A program made the position numbers and the translations under genes. The notes below the pieces were generated by a model. The model was not told the DNA's origin. It ran no database searches and worked only from the letters and a program-made list of their open reading frames with translations. Of a stretch of 64,000 bases of DNA, positions 8,769 to 17,332 are shown piece by piece. Source of the DNA: Geitlerinema sp. PCC 7407 (lineage in GTDB: Bacteria > Cyanobacteriota > Cyanobacteriia > PCC-7407); contig NC_019703.1 in NCBI RefSeq assembly GCF_000317045.1, forward strand, positions 353,501 through 417,500, given 5' to 3'. The first letter of the stretch is position 1. Each line of letters begins with the position of its first letter.

Positions 8769-9999
8769 GGCTGAGGCGGTCAAAGATCTTCGCAACTTTA
8801 TCAGATTCCGCTTCCCAGCTGGTTTGCTGGGCGTAGTCTAGGCCCCGCTCGATCAGCTGTTTGCGGCGCGGCTCGTCCAGCAGCAGCGCCACCAGCGCCT
8901 CGCTCAGGGCCTCCACCGTCGGCTCGGCCAGCACCGCCACGTCTTCGGTGACCAGCCATTCCACATTGGGACCGCGATTGCTCACCACCGGGCAGCCGCT
9001 GGCCATCAGCTCCAGAGGCAGCAGCGACAGGTTGGTAAAGGACAGGACCAGCGCCGCATCGCACTGGCTGTAGAGCTCCGGCAGATCCTTGAGAGCCAAA
9101 ACCCCGGGGCTAGAGTGCTGGAAGGGCAAAACGTAATTGGAGGTGTCCCAGCCCGCCAAAATAAACTGGGTGTCCGGCAGCTGCTTGGCCACCTCCGCCA
9201 GCACCAACAGCCCCAGCTCGAAGGCGCGGCGCGGCGTCACCGGCCGCGCATAAAAGAAGACCGTGCGTGTGTGGGGGTCGCGGCGTGGATAGGGCCGATA
9301 GAGGTCGCGATCGAAGGAAAAGCCCATGGCCGCCGTGCGCATGCCATATTCTCGGGCCAGCTTGTCCGCGAGCCACTGGCCAGCCGTGATGCCAAAGAAG
9401 TTGAACCGGTAGGTTTGCTCAGCCCACAGATAGTCGCTGCCGTGGGCGTAGAAAAAAGGCTCAAAGTCCTGGACGAAATAGCACCGCAGGGCCGTACCGC
9501 GGAAGTTGCGGACGGTGTGGGCCGTGATCCAGCTCGTGGCCACGGTGATCCAGGCAGGCTGGAGGGAGGCTTCGCCGATGCCAACGCTCGCCTGCACAGG
9601 GCTAAAGTGCTTGCGGATGGAGTCGCGGGCGGCCTCGCCGGAGGCGAACTGACAGGGGCCGACGATGGTGATGTGGCAGGTGTAGCCCTGGCGCTCGAGG
9701 TTTTCGACCAGACGAAAAATATTGATGTGGCCACCGGAGCCGATGCCAAAGTCGGGGATGACCCAGTTCACGGACTTGCGATCGCAGCGATCGCGATCGA
9801 GGGGCTCGCCGAAGGGCTGGTGGCGGACAAAGTCGTAGAACGAAACGACGTCAATCTTGCCCAGATTTTGGGTCGAAAGATCGGTGATGGACTTTTTGAG
9901 ATACCGGAAATAGAGGTGACGCAAGAGGCCGCGGGTGCCGAGCTTGCGCCAGTAGAACTTCAGTAACCCTAGTTTTTTGCGGACCTTGATAATGATCAC
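8758..9999 (-). CDS. Glycosyltransferase, WsaF-like (probable rhamnosyltransferase)
   Basis: GT-B glycosyltransferase of 413 aa. The block WVIPDFGIGSGGHINIFRL resembles WsaF, the S-layer rhamnosyltransferase of Geobacillus, and similar GT4 proteins. The C-terminal half shows FFYARPVTPRRAFELG and the nucleotide-binding region LSLLPLELMASGCPVVSNRG. The N-terminus is basic and helical (IKVRKKLGLLKFYWRKLGTRG), suggesting membrane association. The neighbouring dTDP-rhamnose genes support transfer of rhamnose. The downstream epimerase overlaps its stop. Confidence 0.8.
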   Translation of the reverse strand: MIIIKVRKKLGLLKFYWRKLGTRGLLRHLYFRYLKKSITDLSTQNLGKIDVVSFYDFVRHQPFGEPLDRDRCDRKSVNWVIPDFGIGSGGHINIFRLVENLERQGYTCHITIVGPCQFASGEAARDSIRKHFSPVQASVGIGEASLQPAWITVATSWITAHTVRNFRGTALRCYFVQDFEPFFYAHGSDYLWAEQTYRFNFFGITAGQWLADKLAREYGMRTAAMGFSFDRDLYRPYPRRDPHTRTVFFYARPVTPRRAFELGLLVLAEVAKQLPDTQFILAGWDTSNYVLPFQHSSPGVLALKDLPELYSQCDAALVLSFTNLSLLPLELMASGCPVVSNRGPNVEWLVTEDVAVLAEPTVEALSEALVALLLDEPRRKQLIERGLDYAQQTSWEAESDKVAKIFDRLSHEL

Positions 10000-10079
10000 A
10001 AGTGGTGCCTTTGGCGGCGATCGCCCCTTTCCCTAACTCCTGAGTCCCCCAGCGGAGACATCCAACAAAACAATACGCT

Positions 10080-11045
10080 CTAAGCCCGCCGCTTCAGCGA
10101 CTGATCGAGGGAAATTGTCGCGACGAGCCGCCGCGGGAGCCGATCGGCCCGCTCCCCCAGGTAGTAGCCGAGCTGCCGCGCCAGATTCAAAAAGGGCGAT
10201 CGCAGGGGCCAAGCGGGGGCCTGGCGAAACAGCCGCGTCTGCTTGGCGTAGCGCCAGTCCGCCAGCGTACTGCGCACAAAGTGGCCGACCAAGTGAACAA
10301 AGCTGGGACACAGCTGATAGCCAAAGAGCGATCGCAGCGCCTTCGACTCATCAAAGGAGCGCCGCCCGTACTCCACGATCGAGTAGTTGTGGGAGTGGTA
10401 GACCGCCGCATCATCGGCGTAGGCCTTGCCATAGCCCGCCTCGATGATTTGCTTGGCCCAGATCTGGTCCTCCGCAAAGTCCACATCGGGATAAGGGTAC
10501 TTTTCCCAGACGCTGCGCCGCACACAGGCATTGTTGTCTGAGAAAAAGTGCAGGACCTGCCGGTAGCCCGCCTCCCGCTGATAGCGATCGCGATCTTCTA
10601 GGCGCGCCACCAGCGGCCAAGTCAAGAAATGATCAAAATGAAGCTGCAAATCTCTCGCCACAAAAGGATTGCAGCCCGGATAGGGCAAATGACGCCCAAA
10701 GGCTCCCGCTACGTCCGGCGCCTGATCCGCTGCTCCGACCAAATTTCGCAGCCAGGCAGAGCTCGCTGGCAGCGCATCGTGGGTAATCAGCGCCACGAAC
10801 TCGCCCTTGGCCATAGAAATCCCCAAATTGCGGGTTCGACCGTGGCCAAATTCCTGAGGCGCAATGGTGTGCACGCGCACCTGCTCCCCCAGGGACCGGC
10901 AATAGTCCACGGTGCCGTCCGTTGACCCAGAGTCGATCACCAAGACCTCGTAGGGCCAAGGTGTCTCCTGACTCAAAACAGCCTCCATCACCTTGCGAAA
11001 TAGGGCACCCGGATTTTTGGTCGGAATCAAGACGGTGGCTTTCAA
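10080..11045 (-). CDS. Glycosyltransferase family 2 (rhamnosyltransferase-type)
   Basis: GT2 enzyme, 321 aa. N-terminal GT-A fold: ATVLIPTKNPGALFRKVME, VIDSGSTDGTVDYC, then the GHGRTRNLGISMAKGEFVAL block found in rhamnosyltransferases. The metal or acceptor region reads FFSDNNACVRRSVWEKYPYPDVDFAEDQ, with the ED-Q acceptor motif. The basic C-terminal tail suggests membrane contact. It sits alone between two other glycosyltransferases, with 80 bp downstream and 66 bp upstream, in the same minus-strand run. Confidence 0.87.
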   Translation of the reverse strand: MKATVLIPTKNPGALFRKVMEAVLSQETPWPYEVLVIDSGSTDGTVDYCRSLGEQVRVHTIAPQEFGHGRTRNLGISMAKGEFVALITHDALPASSAWLRNLVGAADQAPDVAGAFGRHLPYPGCNPFVARDLQLHFDHFLTWPLVARLEDRDRYQREAGYRQVLHFFSDNNACVRRSVWEKYPYPDVDFAEDQIWAKQIIEAGYGKAYADDAAVYHSHNYSIVEYGRRSFDESKALRSLFGYQLCPSFVHLVGHFVRSTLADWRYAKQTRLFRQAPAWPLRSPFLNLARQLGYYLGERADRLPRRLVATISLDQSLKRRA

Positions 11046-11111
11046 AACAACCTCTTCGGTAGGACGCTGCGTGCTCGATTGTAGCGGTTTCGCGGGACTA
11101 GATCGTGCTGT

Positions 11112-12689
11112 CTACTGCTTCCTGAGCCTGCGTAGCCGGTCCCGGATTTTTTGGAGGGGACTACGGGCTTGCGGAAGCTGTAGCGCATGAAGTGCTTGCT
11201 CTGCCTGAATTGTCTGCTGGCGCTGCTCTTCGCAGCGGGCTGCGGTTTCTTGGTAGGCCTGGCGATATTCCTCGTAGGCCTTGCGATACTCGGCGCTATC
11301 TTGGGCTGCTTTTTCGTAGGCTTGGCGATACTCTTCGTAGCCCTGCTGGTAAGACGCCGCGTCGCGCTGATGGTGCTGGACCAGGGCCTCGAGGTCGCGT
11401 TTTTCGGCCTGGAGGCGCAGCAAATCTTGGTGGGCGCCGCTCATCTGGACCTGCAGGTCCATGTAGCGCATCCGGGCGTGGGTTACCTGGGTGTGCAAAA
11501 AGGCCGTCGGGGTGAGGCTGCTGAACTGGCCGGTGAAGTGCTGAATTGCCTGAAGCCGCTGCTGAACAATCTGGCCGACGGCTTGGGGGCTGAGCTGCTG
11601 GCGGATGTCTTGGGCTGCGCGATCGCCCAGGGCCTGAGCGCGATCGCGCTCTTCGTAGACCCAGCGCATCCAGCGGGCCGCCTCTGCCACATCCGGCTCG
11701 GCCCAGCGGTTGCCCGCGCGATAGGGGCCGTAGTCCTCGGTCAGCGTCTGCAACTCGTAGGGGACCAGCAGGCTATTGCCCACATTCATGTACTCGGTGT
11801 TGGCCGAGTGGGCCGTGGCAATCACCGGTTTGCCGTAAAACATCGCCTCCGCCATCGTCAGCCCAAACCCTTCGGAGCGGTGGAGGGAAACGTAGCAGTC
11901 GCAGTGGTAGAGCAGGCCGTCGAGCTGGTCGCGCAGCAGGTAGCCATCGATGAAGCGAATGCCCGCGCAGCCCTGGGCGGCCTCCTGGAGCCGCTGCCGC
12001 TCCTGGGGATAGTGCTCGCCGTTGGAGCTTTTGATAATCAGCTGCACATTCTCGGGGGCATCCCCAAACGCTTGATGGAAGGCCTGGATCACCGCTTCCG
12101 GGTTTTTGCGCTCGTAGACGCTGCAAAAGTCAAACATGAACAGAAACACAAAGGTTTCTGCGGGAATCTCGAGATCAGCGCGGGTGGCCTGGGGGGTGGC
12201 AAGCTGAATGCTGTGGGGCAGGCGCATCACAGGAATGGGCGAGACGGCGGCGATCGCCTCCAGCGCGTAGTGGCTCGGCACCCAAATCTCGTGAAAAATC
12301 CCAAATAGCGGCCGCCAGTGCTCCGGAAACTCCGGCAGCTCCCACACCCAAATGCCGATGTTGTAGCGGTTCTGGAAATAACTGGGGTCGACCTGCTTTA
12401 GCAGCACATCCACCGCGTCCACATTCACCTGGATGATGTTGACCGGGTAGGGATTGTCGCTGGAAAAGCGATCGCGATACGTCGCGTCCTGCTTGCGGTG
12501 GGGATTAAATTCGAAATTGTTGATCGCCACCGGGATCTCGACCGCCTCGATCGCCCGAATCGTTGTGCGGACCGCTTCTCCCAGACCAAACTCGCTGCTA
12601 ACGTAGCCCGCCACATTCACGCCGGGCAAATACGGGCGAGGGGAAGGGGTCGGCGAATTGGTCGAAACAGCGGTATTCAAAGCATTCAT
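11112..12689 (-). CDS. Glycosyltransferase family 4 with C-terminal coiled-coil repeats
   Basis: 525 aa. Residues about 20-390 form a GT-B glycosyltransferase: GYVSSEFGLGEAVRTTIRAI, FLFMFDFCSVYERKNPEAVI, and the E-x7-E motif in SEGFGLTMAEAMFYGKPVIA. The last 110 residues are a charged helical segment. It contains about three near-identical Tyr-rich units (EYRQAYEKAAQ, EYRKAYEEYRQAYQE) and then a basic tail, consistent with a coiled coil for oligomerisation or membrane tethering. It is the first gene of the polysaccharide cluster, starting 91 bp downstream of the ndhJ terminator palindrome. Confidence 0.87.
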   Translation of the reverse strand: MNALNTAVSTNSPTPSPRPYLPGVNVAGYVSSEFGLGEAVRTTIRAIEAVEIPVAINNFEFNPHRKQDATYRDRFSSDNPYPVNIIQVNVDAVDVLLKQVDPSYFQNRYNIGIWVWELPEFPEHWRPLFGIFHEIWVPSHYALEAIAAVSPIPVMRLPHSIQLATPQATRADLEIPAETFVFLFMFDFCSVYERKNPEAVIQAFHQAFGDAPENVQLIIKSSNGEHYPQERQRLQEAAQGCAGIRFIDGYLLRDQLDGLLYHCDCYVSLHRSEGFGLTMAEAMFYGKPVIATAHSANTEYMNVGNSLLVPYELQTLTEDYGPYRAGNRWAEPDVAEAARWMRWVYEERDRAQALGDRAAQDIRQQLSPQAVGQIVQQRLQAIQHFTGQFSSLTPTAFLHTQVTHARMRYMDLQVQMSGAHQDLLRLQAEKRDLEALVQHHQRDAASYQQGYEEYRQAYEKAAQDSAEYRKAYEEYRQAYQETAARCEEQRQQTIQAEQALHALQLPQARSPLQKIRDRLRRLRKQ

Positions 12690-12779
12690 AACGGTGCTGA
12701 CAGTTCACAACAACAGGCGATCGCGCCTTTGACCCACAGGGGCAATCTCCATTGTGGCAGCTCGTTTATTCCCAAATAC

Positions 12780-12815
12780 GCACCAAAGGCAGCGCGATCG
12801 CGCTGCCTTTGGTGC
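12780..12815. terminator. 36-bp perfect palindrome, probable ndhCKJ terminator
   Basis: A perfect 36-bp palindrome with no spacer whose centre is a HIP1 octamer, flanked by GCACCAAAGGC arms. It lies 39 bp downstream of the ndhJ stop and upstream of the glycosyltransferase cluster on the minus strand, so it probably separates the two operons. The RNA hairpin would be very strong; no long U tract follows. Confidence 0.6.
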
Positions 12816-12854
12816 TTTCGAGGTGCTTGGAACCTCCAGAATCTAAAGCCTGCC

Positions 12855-13391
12855 CTAGTAGGCGTCCTGCAACTCGTAGAAATCCGGCGAGATGTAATCC
12901 TTGCGGAGCGGATAGCCCACCCAGTCCTCCGGCATCAGGATTCGCTTCAAGTTGGGATGGCCCTCATAGACGATCCCGTACATGTCGTAGCACTCCCGCT
13001 CTTGCCAGTCCGCCGCCTTCCAGATCCAGTACACCGACGGCAGCGTCGGCTCTTCCCGATTGAGGAACACCTTCAGGCGCACTTCCTCCGGCCGATCGGC
13101 ATTGTCGCTGAGCTTCACCAAATGATAAAAGCTCACCAACTCCCGACCCGGGCCCATATCGTAGGCCCCTTGGCACTGGAGATAGTTGAAGCCGTAGGCG
13201 TAGAGGGCCGTCCCGATCGGCACCAGCACCTCTCGCTCCACCCGAATCATCTCTACACCCGAGTGATCTGGCCCCAGAGACTCCGTCTCAAATCCATTGC
13301 TGTTGAGCCACTTCGCAACCTTGCCCGCCTCAATAATCGGCGCTTGTTCGGGCTGCCCTTCAGCAGGGACCTGGTTTGCTTCTTCAGCCAC
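12855..13391 (-). CDS. ndhJ: NAD(P)H-quinone oxidoreductase subunit J
   Basis: Peripheral-arm subunit (30-kDa/NuoC type) of the thylakoid NDH-1 complex, which in cyanobacteria takes electrons from ferredoxin for respiration, cyclic flow and CO2 uptake. 178 aa. Family motifs are [18 protein letters not shown] and the signature [34 protein letters not shown] region at about residues 125-160. It overlaps the ndhK stop by 8 nt, the third gene of ndhC-K-J. Confidence 0.97.
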   Translation of the reverse strand: MAEEANQVPAEGQPEQAPIIEAGKVAKWLNSNGFETESLGPDHSGVEMIRVEREVLVPIGTALYAYGFNYLQCQGAYDMGPGRELVSFYHLVKLSDNADRPEEVRLKVFLNREEPTLPSVYWIWKAADWQERECYDMYGIVYEGHPNLKRILMPEDWVGYPLRKDYISPDFYELQDAY

Positions 13392-14124
13392 GATCGACCT
13401 CCTCCTTGCGAGACTCCTTCAGTGCGGGGGGCACCGGCATACCAATCGACTCCATCAACTCCCGCGGAGGCGCCTGGCGAGTCGCTGACTGCATATACTG
13501 ACCCGTCAAAATCGGCTCCACCTGCTTCATGTTGTGGGTGGTGCTGTAGTAGCGGTGAACCTGCTGGAGCTTGCCGCGCTCTTGCAGCGATTCATTGGAC
13601 ACCTTCTTGCGCAGCTTGATGATGGCGTCAATAATCGCCTCGGGGCGAGGGGGGCACCCAGGAATGTAAACATCCACCGGAATCAGCTTGTCGACCCCGC
13701 GCACTGCGGTGGGAGAGTCGGTGCTGAACATCCCGCCCGTAATCGTGCAGGCACCCATCGCAATGACGTACTTGGGCTCCGGCATCTGCTCGTACAGCCG
13801 CACCAGGGCAGGGGCCATCTTCATCGTGACGGTGCCTGCCGTGATGATCAGGTCAGCTTGACGGGGGCTCGATCGCGGCACCAGACCAAACCGGTCAAAG
13901 TCGAAGCGCGAGCCGATCAGGGCCGCAAACTCAATGAAGCAGCAAGCCGTCCCGTACAGCAGAGGCCACAAGCTCGACAAGCGAGCCCAGTTGTACAAAT
14001 CGTCAACGGTCGTCAGGATAACGTTTTCGGACAGCTCTTGGGTCACCTCGGGTGATCCGATGGGGTTGAGAATTCGCTCCTTCTGTTGCGCTTCCCAATT
14101 CAAATCCGCAGGGTTGGAGTTCAT
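13384..14124 (-). CDS. ndhK: NAD(P)H-quinone oxidoreductase subunit K
   Basis: Iron-sulfur (PSST/NuoB) subunit carrying the terminal 4Fe-4S cluster N2 of NDH-1. Cluster residues are visible in [12 protein letters not shown] (two adjacent Cys), [14 protein letters not shown] and [13 protein letters not shown] use the ATG at 14124 ([14 protein letters not shown], 246 aa). It overlaps the ndhC stop as ATGA and gives the usual family length; an open frame extends 39 codons further, but inside ndhC. GTG ATG one codon upstream (14130) is an alternative. Confidence 0.96.
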   Translation of the reverse strand: MNSNPADLNWEAQQKERILNPIGSPEVTQELSENVILTTVDDLYNWARLSSLWPLLYGTACCFIEFAALIGSRFDFDRFGLVPRSSPRQADLIITAGTVTMKMAPALVRLYEQMPEPKYVIAMGACTITGGMFSTDSPTAVRGVDKLIPVDVYIPGCPPRPEAIIDAIIKLRKKVSNESLQERGKLQQVHRYYSTTHNMKQVEPILTGQYMQSATRQAPPRELMESIGMPVPPALKESRKEEVDRG

Positions 14125-14483
14125 GACCATTCCAGTGCTCCTTTCCTCCAAGCGTAAACAAGTCCGACAATCAGAATCGCAATAAAGATCAGCGCTTCGA
14201 TGAAGGCGAGTAGACCCAGTCGATGAAAGGCGACGGCCCACGGGTACAGAAAAACAGTCTCAACATCGAAGATGACAAACACCAGCGCAAACATGTAGTA
14301 GCGGATGTTGAACTGAATCCATGCACCGCCGATGGGCTCCATGCCCGACTCGTAGGTTGTCCGCCGCTCAGGACCCCGACGACTGGGACGAACGAGCTTC
14401 GAAGCGGTGAGTGCCAGAAGGGGAATTAGACTGCACAGGAGCAGAAAACCCAAGAAATATTCGTAACCGCTAAGCGAAAACAC
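14121..14483 (-). CDS. ndhC: NAD(P)H-quinone oxidoreductase subunit 3
   Basis: Membrane-arm subunit (NuoA type), 120 aa with three transmembrane helices. The start is a GTG at 14483 giving (M)[15 protein letters not shown], the conserved cyanobacterial N-terminus and exact family length. The frame is open 113 codons further upstream but that part is not NdhC-like. Conserved loop: [26 protein letters not shown], with the quinone-loop Glu and Cys-to-Ser variants of the family. First gene of the coupled ndhC-K-J operon. Confidence 0.96.
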   Translation of the reverse strand: MFSLSGYEYFLGFLLLCSLIPLLALTASKLVRPSRRGPERRTTYESGMEPIGGAWIQFNIRYYMFALVFVIFDVETVFLYPWAVAFHRLGLLAFIEALIFIAILIVGLVYAWRKGALEWS

Positions 14484-15002
14484 AGTATCCGACCACCGTT
14501 TTAGCGAGGGGACATTCGTTAATTCTCTTTCACATTTTGACATCCTTCCTGACACGCGTGGCAGTGAATTCTTCCTAGGCCACCCATTGGCAACCTCCAT
14601 AGGCCTGTTGATACTTGGCCGTCGCGCGTTTCTAAGAATTTGGTGGAAAACGCTAGATGGATTTTCGGGAAGGGCGGGCCAAGCCCAGGCGTCAAAGGGG
14701 TTTTGGCTGAGACCATGGGGAGTTTCCCAGGGGCGATCGCCCCCCAGAGATGCGCTTCTCCTTCTGCCGGCCCTCAGAACCGCCTCCCCAAGATTGCAGA
14801 GCTTCCTGATGCGTACCTTCACACTTGCGATCGCCCCCTAACCCTTTAGCTAAGCGCATTTCAGAGGTTGCTATTCATGAGTCTGTGGCCGGGGTCAGCG
14901 GCGATCGCTCAAGAAGCGTACCGAGTTATGTCATAATCCTTAATGGATATTTTAAGGATCGCTAATAATTTTTCTATTGAGCTGGTTGACAGCGAGTTGG
15001 CG
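14484..15002. other. 519-bp divergent intergenic region between ndhC and rubA
   Basis: No convincing gene. It must hold the ndhCKJ promoter (leftward) and the rubA promoter (rightward). A CATAAT box at 14933-14938 could be the rubA -10 element; it would put transcription start near 14945, so the long reading frame from 14943 would be a leaderless artefact. Two HIP1 sites (14735, 14825) are present. Open frames across the region have no recognisable product. Confidence 0.5.
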
Positions 15003-15338
15003 ATGACGACAGAAACCCCTGATTCTCCAGCGCTAGATCGTTATGAGTGTCGCGCCTGCGGCTACACCTACGAGCCCACCAAAGGCGACGATCGCGCTCA
15101 AATTGCGCCCGGAACCCTTTTCGCAGAGCTGCCAGCAACCTGGCGGTGTCCCGTGTGCAGTGCTCGACCTGCGCAGTTCGAAAATATTGGTCCAGCTGGA
15201 TCACCGTCTGGTTTCAAGGAGAATCTTGGTTATGGACTAGGCGTCAATACCCTAACGCCGGGACAGAAAAACCTTCTCATCTTCGGGGGATTGGCGATCG
15301 CCTTTCTTCTGTTTATGAGTCTCTACGGCTTGCAGTAA
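15003..15338 (+). CDS. rubA: Membrane-anchored rubredoxin
   Basis: Rubredoxin A, an assembly factor of photosystems in oxygenic phototrophs, located in the thylakoid membrane. 111 aa. The rubredoxin fold has two CxxC knuckles, YECRACGYTYEP and WRCPVCSARPAQF, binding one Fe. A linker follows, then a C-terminal transmembrane helix NLLIFGGLAIAFLLFMSLYG, the typical cyanobacterial and plastid form. I chose the ATG at 15003 (MTTETPDSPALDRYEC), as the earlier ATG at 14943 lies on the probable promoter. It is followed after 82 bp by ycf48, a conserved order. Confidence 0.93.
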   Translation: MTTETPDSPALDRYECRACGYTYEPTKGDDRAQIAPGTLFAELPATWRCPVCSARPAQFENIGPAGSPSGFKENLGYGLGVNTLTPGQKNLLIFGGLAIAFLLFMSLYGLQ

Positions 15339-15420
15339 GGCTCAATCATCGCCTTATTTCCAACCCTCTCTGTTCCAACTTCCACCCCACTTAGCCCATC
15401 CTTCTCCCACCCAAATCAGC

Positions 15421-16437
15421 ATGCGACTCGCCTTCAAGCACCTGCAAAAACTTTTCGCCCTCGTGGCCGTAGTCCTGCTGTGCGCAGGCTGCGCTGGCTA
15501 CCTGCCCTCCCTAGAAAGCAGCCCCTGGCGCTCCGTCAGCCTGCCTTTGGAGGTAGAAGACATTACCCTGCTAGACATTGCCTTTGCAGAGAGCAACTCT
15601 CAGCACGGCTGGCTAGTCGGTAGCCGCTCCACCCTCTTGGAAACCCAGGACGGCGGCACAACCTGGGATGCCAAAGTTTTGGACCTCGACGAAGCAAAAT
15701 ACAGCCTCACCTCCGTCAGCTTCGCTGGCAAAGAAGGCTGGGTTGTGGGTCAGCCCTCTTTGCTGCTGCACACAACAGACGAAGGAAAGTCTTGGTCTCA
15801 GGTGCCCCTGAGCGAAAAGCTGCCTGGTGCGCCCCAGGTGATCACCGCCCTCGGCCCCAACAGCGCTGAGCTCACCACCAACGTGGGCGCCATCTACCGC
15901 ACCCAAGACGGCGGCAAAAACTGGAAAGCCCTCGTCCAAGAAGCGGTCGGCGTCTTCCGAAATATTTCTCGCTCCTCCGACGGCAAGTACGTCACTGTCT
16001 CCGCTCGGGGTAACTTCTACTCCACCTGGGAGCCAGGCGCCGATCGCTGGGTTCAGCACAACCGCAACTCTTCTCGCCGCCTCCAAAACATGGGCTTTAC
16101 CGCCGACGGCAACCTGTGGCTGATCGCTCGCGGTGGCGAACTGCAGTTTACCCAGGGCGACTACGAAGCTTGGGATGAGCCCGTCAACCCAGAATTCTCG
16201 ACCAGCTGGGGCCTGCTCGACCTGGCCTATCGGACCCCGGATGAGCTGTGGGTGACCGGCGGCAGCGCTAACCTGTTGCGCAGCGTCGATGGCGGCAAGA
16301 CTTGGGAGAAAGATCGCTCTGTCGAAGATATTCCCTCGAATTTCTATCGGGTTGTCTTCTTTGATGGTGACAAAGGGTTTGTGTTAGGCCAGCGGGGAAC
16401 GCTACTCAAATACGAGGGCAATTCCCAGGCAGCCTAA
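15421..16437 (+). CDS. ycf48: Photosystem II assembly factor Ycf48 (HCF136)
   Basis: Lumenal factor that binds newly made D1 early in PSII assembly. 338 aa. The N-terminus is a lipoprotein-type signal (ALVAVVLLCAGCAGYLPS, lipobox ending at the second Cys). It is followed by a beta-propeller with repeated photosynthesis-system-II-assembly blade motifs such as WLVGSRSTLLETQDGGTTW, TTDEGKSWSQV, YRTQDGGKNWKAL and RSVDGGKTWEKD. The gene order rubA-ycf48-psbEFLJ is well conserved in cyanobacteria, but here 478 bp, mostly an unusual folding element, separates it from psbE. Confidence 0.96.
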   Translation: MRLAFKHLQKLFALVAVVLLCAGCAGYLPSLESSPWRSVSLPLEVEDITLLDIAFAESNSQHGWLVGSRSTLLETQDGGTTWDAKVLDLDEAKYSLTSVSFAGKEGWVVGQPSLLLHTTDEGKSWSQVPLSEKLPGAPQVITALGPNSAELTTNVGAIYRTQDGGKNWKALVQEAVGVFRNISRSSDGKYVTVSARGNFYSTWEPGADRWVQHNRNSSRRLQNMGFTADGNLWLIARGGELQFTQGDYEAWDEPVNPEFSTSWGLLDLAYRTPDELWVTGGSANLLRSVDGGKTWEKDRSVEDIPSNFYRVVFFDGDKGFVLGQRGTLLKYEGNSQAA

Positions 16438-16546
16438 GACAATTTCGAGATCCTTGAAAGGAGCCTCTCTCCTGTGGTCAAGCCTATAGACCCAGAGAGA
16501 AAATCCACTCTCTTTCTTGTGAGTCATTCAGGGATCTCTTGGCTAA

Positions 16547-16754
16547 TTTGGTGGAAAACCCCCACTACACCAAAAGGCGAGTGGGGGAGGAAAGCCGGGG
16601 TGGTGAGACGCTAAATCGTCAAACACCTTTGACCAACACTCAAGCTCTAAGTAGGGTTGGCGACGAATCGCCAAGAGTGCAAAAATTAGCTTGGTAACGC
16701 CCATCGGTGTCCCGATCTTTGGGAAACGTGAAACTGGTATGTGGAGCCTCACCA
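16547..16754 (+). ncRNA. Candidate structured RNA with pseudoknot, class unknown
   Basis: This stretch of the ycf48-psbE gap has nested complementary segments far beyond chance. An H-type pseudoknot: TTTGGTG (16547-16553) pairs with CACCAAA (16568-16574), which lies in the loop of CCCCCACT/AGTGGGGG (16559-16566 with 16580-16587). Then TGGTGAG (16601-16607) pairs with CTCACCA (16748-16754), closing a multibranch domain. Inside it are GACG/CGTC (about 16607-16620), CACTC/GAGTG enclosing a 7-bp stem with a CGAA loop (16657-16674), and ATCGG-TGTC-CCGAT (about 16703). Size and pseudoknot recall HEARO/omega-type RNAs or group II intron relics, but I cannot assign it. No nuclease or reverse transcriptase gene adjoins. 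Strand is inferred from the neighbouring genes; these pairs could also form on the other strand. Confidence 0.5.
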
Positions 16755-16871
16755 TAGGCCTCGAAGCATATCTTCCGATGTAAAGCTCAAAGTACGAGAC
16801 CCCTGCAAAAACGAGCTTATGTTTCAGAAGCTCGCGCTGCGATCCTCGATTCAGCGTCAGGGGAATTTCAC

Positions 16872-16908
16872 TATGATAGATATACGTCTAACGTGTTGTT
16901 GAAGGAGG
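16872..16908 (+). promoter_or_regulatory. Likely psbE promoter -10 box and ribosome binding site
   Basis: TATGAT at 16872-16877 is a good -10 hexamer; no clear TTGACA is seen 17 bp upstream. AAGGAGG at 16902-16908, 7 nt before the psbE ATG, is a strong Shine-Dalgarno. This suggests psbEFLJ has its own promoter, downstream of the structured element. Confidence 0.45.
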
Positions 16909-16915
16909 AATCTGC

Positions 16916-17164
16916 ATGGCTGGATCTACCGGCGAGCGCCCATTTTCTGACATCGTCACCAGTATTCGTTACTGGGTGATTCATAGCATTACCATTCCTG
17001 CTCTGTTCATTGCTGGTTGGCTGTTTGTGAGCACTGGCCTGGCCTATGATGCCTTTGGCACGCCTCGTCCAGACGAGTATTTCACCCAGCAGCGTCAAGA
17101 ACTGCCCATCGTGATGGATCGCTTTGGTGCGAAGCAGCAAGTCGAAGAATTCATTGGTAAATAG
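16916..17164 (+). CDS. psbE: Cytochrome b559 alpha subunit
   Basis: PSII reaction-centre subunit that, with PsbF, coordinates the b559 heme. 82 aa, full length. One transmembrane helix follows the heme-ligand His23 ([20 protein letters not shown]), and the lumenal tail [14 protein letters not shown] is typical. Strong RBS AAGGAGG. First gene of psbEFLJ, 24 bp before psbF. Confidence 0.99.
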   Translation: MAGSTGERPFSDIVTSIRYWVIHSITIPALFIAGWLFVSTGLAYDAFGTPRPDEYFTQQRQELPIVMDRFGAKQQVEEFIGK

Positions 17165-17188
17165 ACCCTTTTAATTCATATTGGGATC

Positions 17189-17323
17189 ATGACGAGCAAT
17201 AATCCGAACCAACCCATTTCTTACCCAATTTTCACCGTTCGCTGGCTGTCGGTCCATGCGCTGGCAGTGCCTACGGTTTTCTTCTTGGGTGCGATCGCTT
17301 CAATGCAATTTATTCAGCGATAG
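17189..17323 (+). CDS. psbF: Cytochrome b559 beta subunit
   Basis: 44-aa PSII subunit, single transmembrane helix, second axial heme ligand His23 in [20 protein letters not shown]. Sits between psbE and psbL, with 9 bp to psbL. Confidence 0.99.
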   Translation: MTSNNPNQPISYPIFTVRWLSVHALAVPTVFFLGAIASMQFIQR

Positions 17324-17332
17324 GAGATCACC

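Noticed and set aside
14121..14822. 233-aa version of NdhC
   Set aside because: The first 113 codons do not resemble NdhC; the GTG at 14483 gives the exact 120-aa family form.
16543..16755. 70-aa minus-strand frame between ycf48 and psbE
   Set aside because: It coincides with the folding element, has no recognisable product or ribosome site, and is better explained as antisense of a structured RNA.
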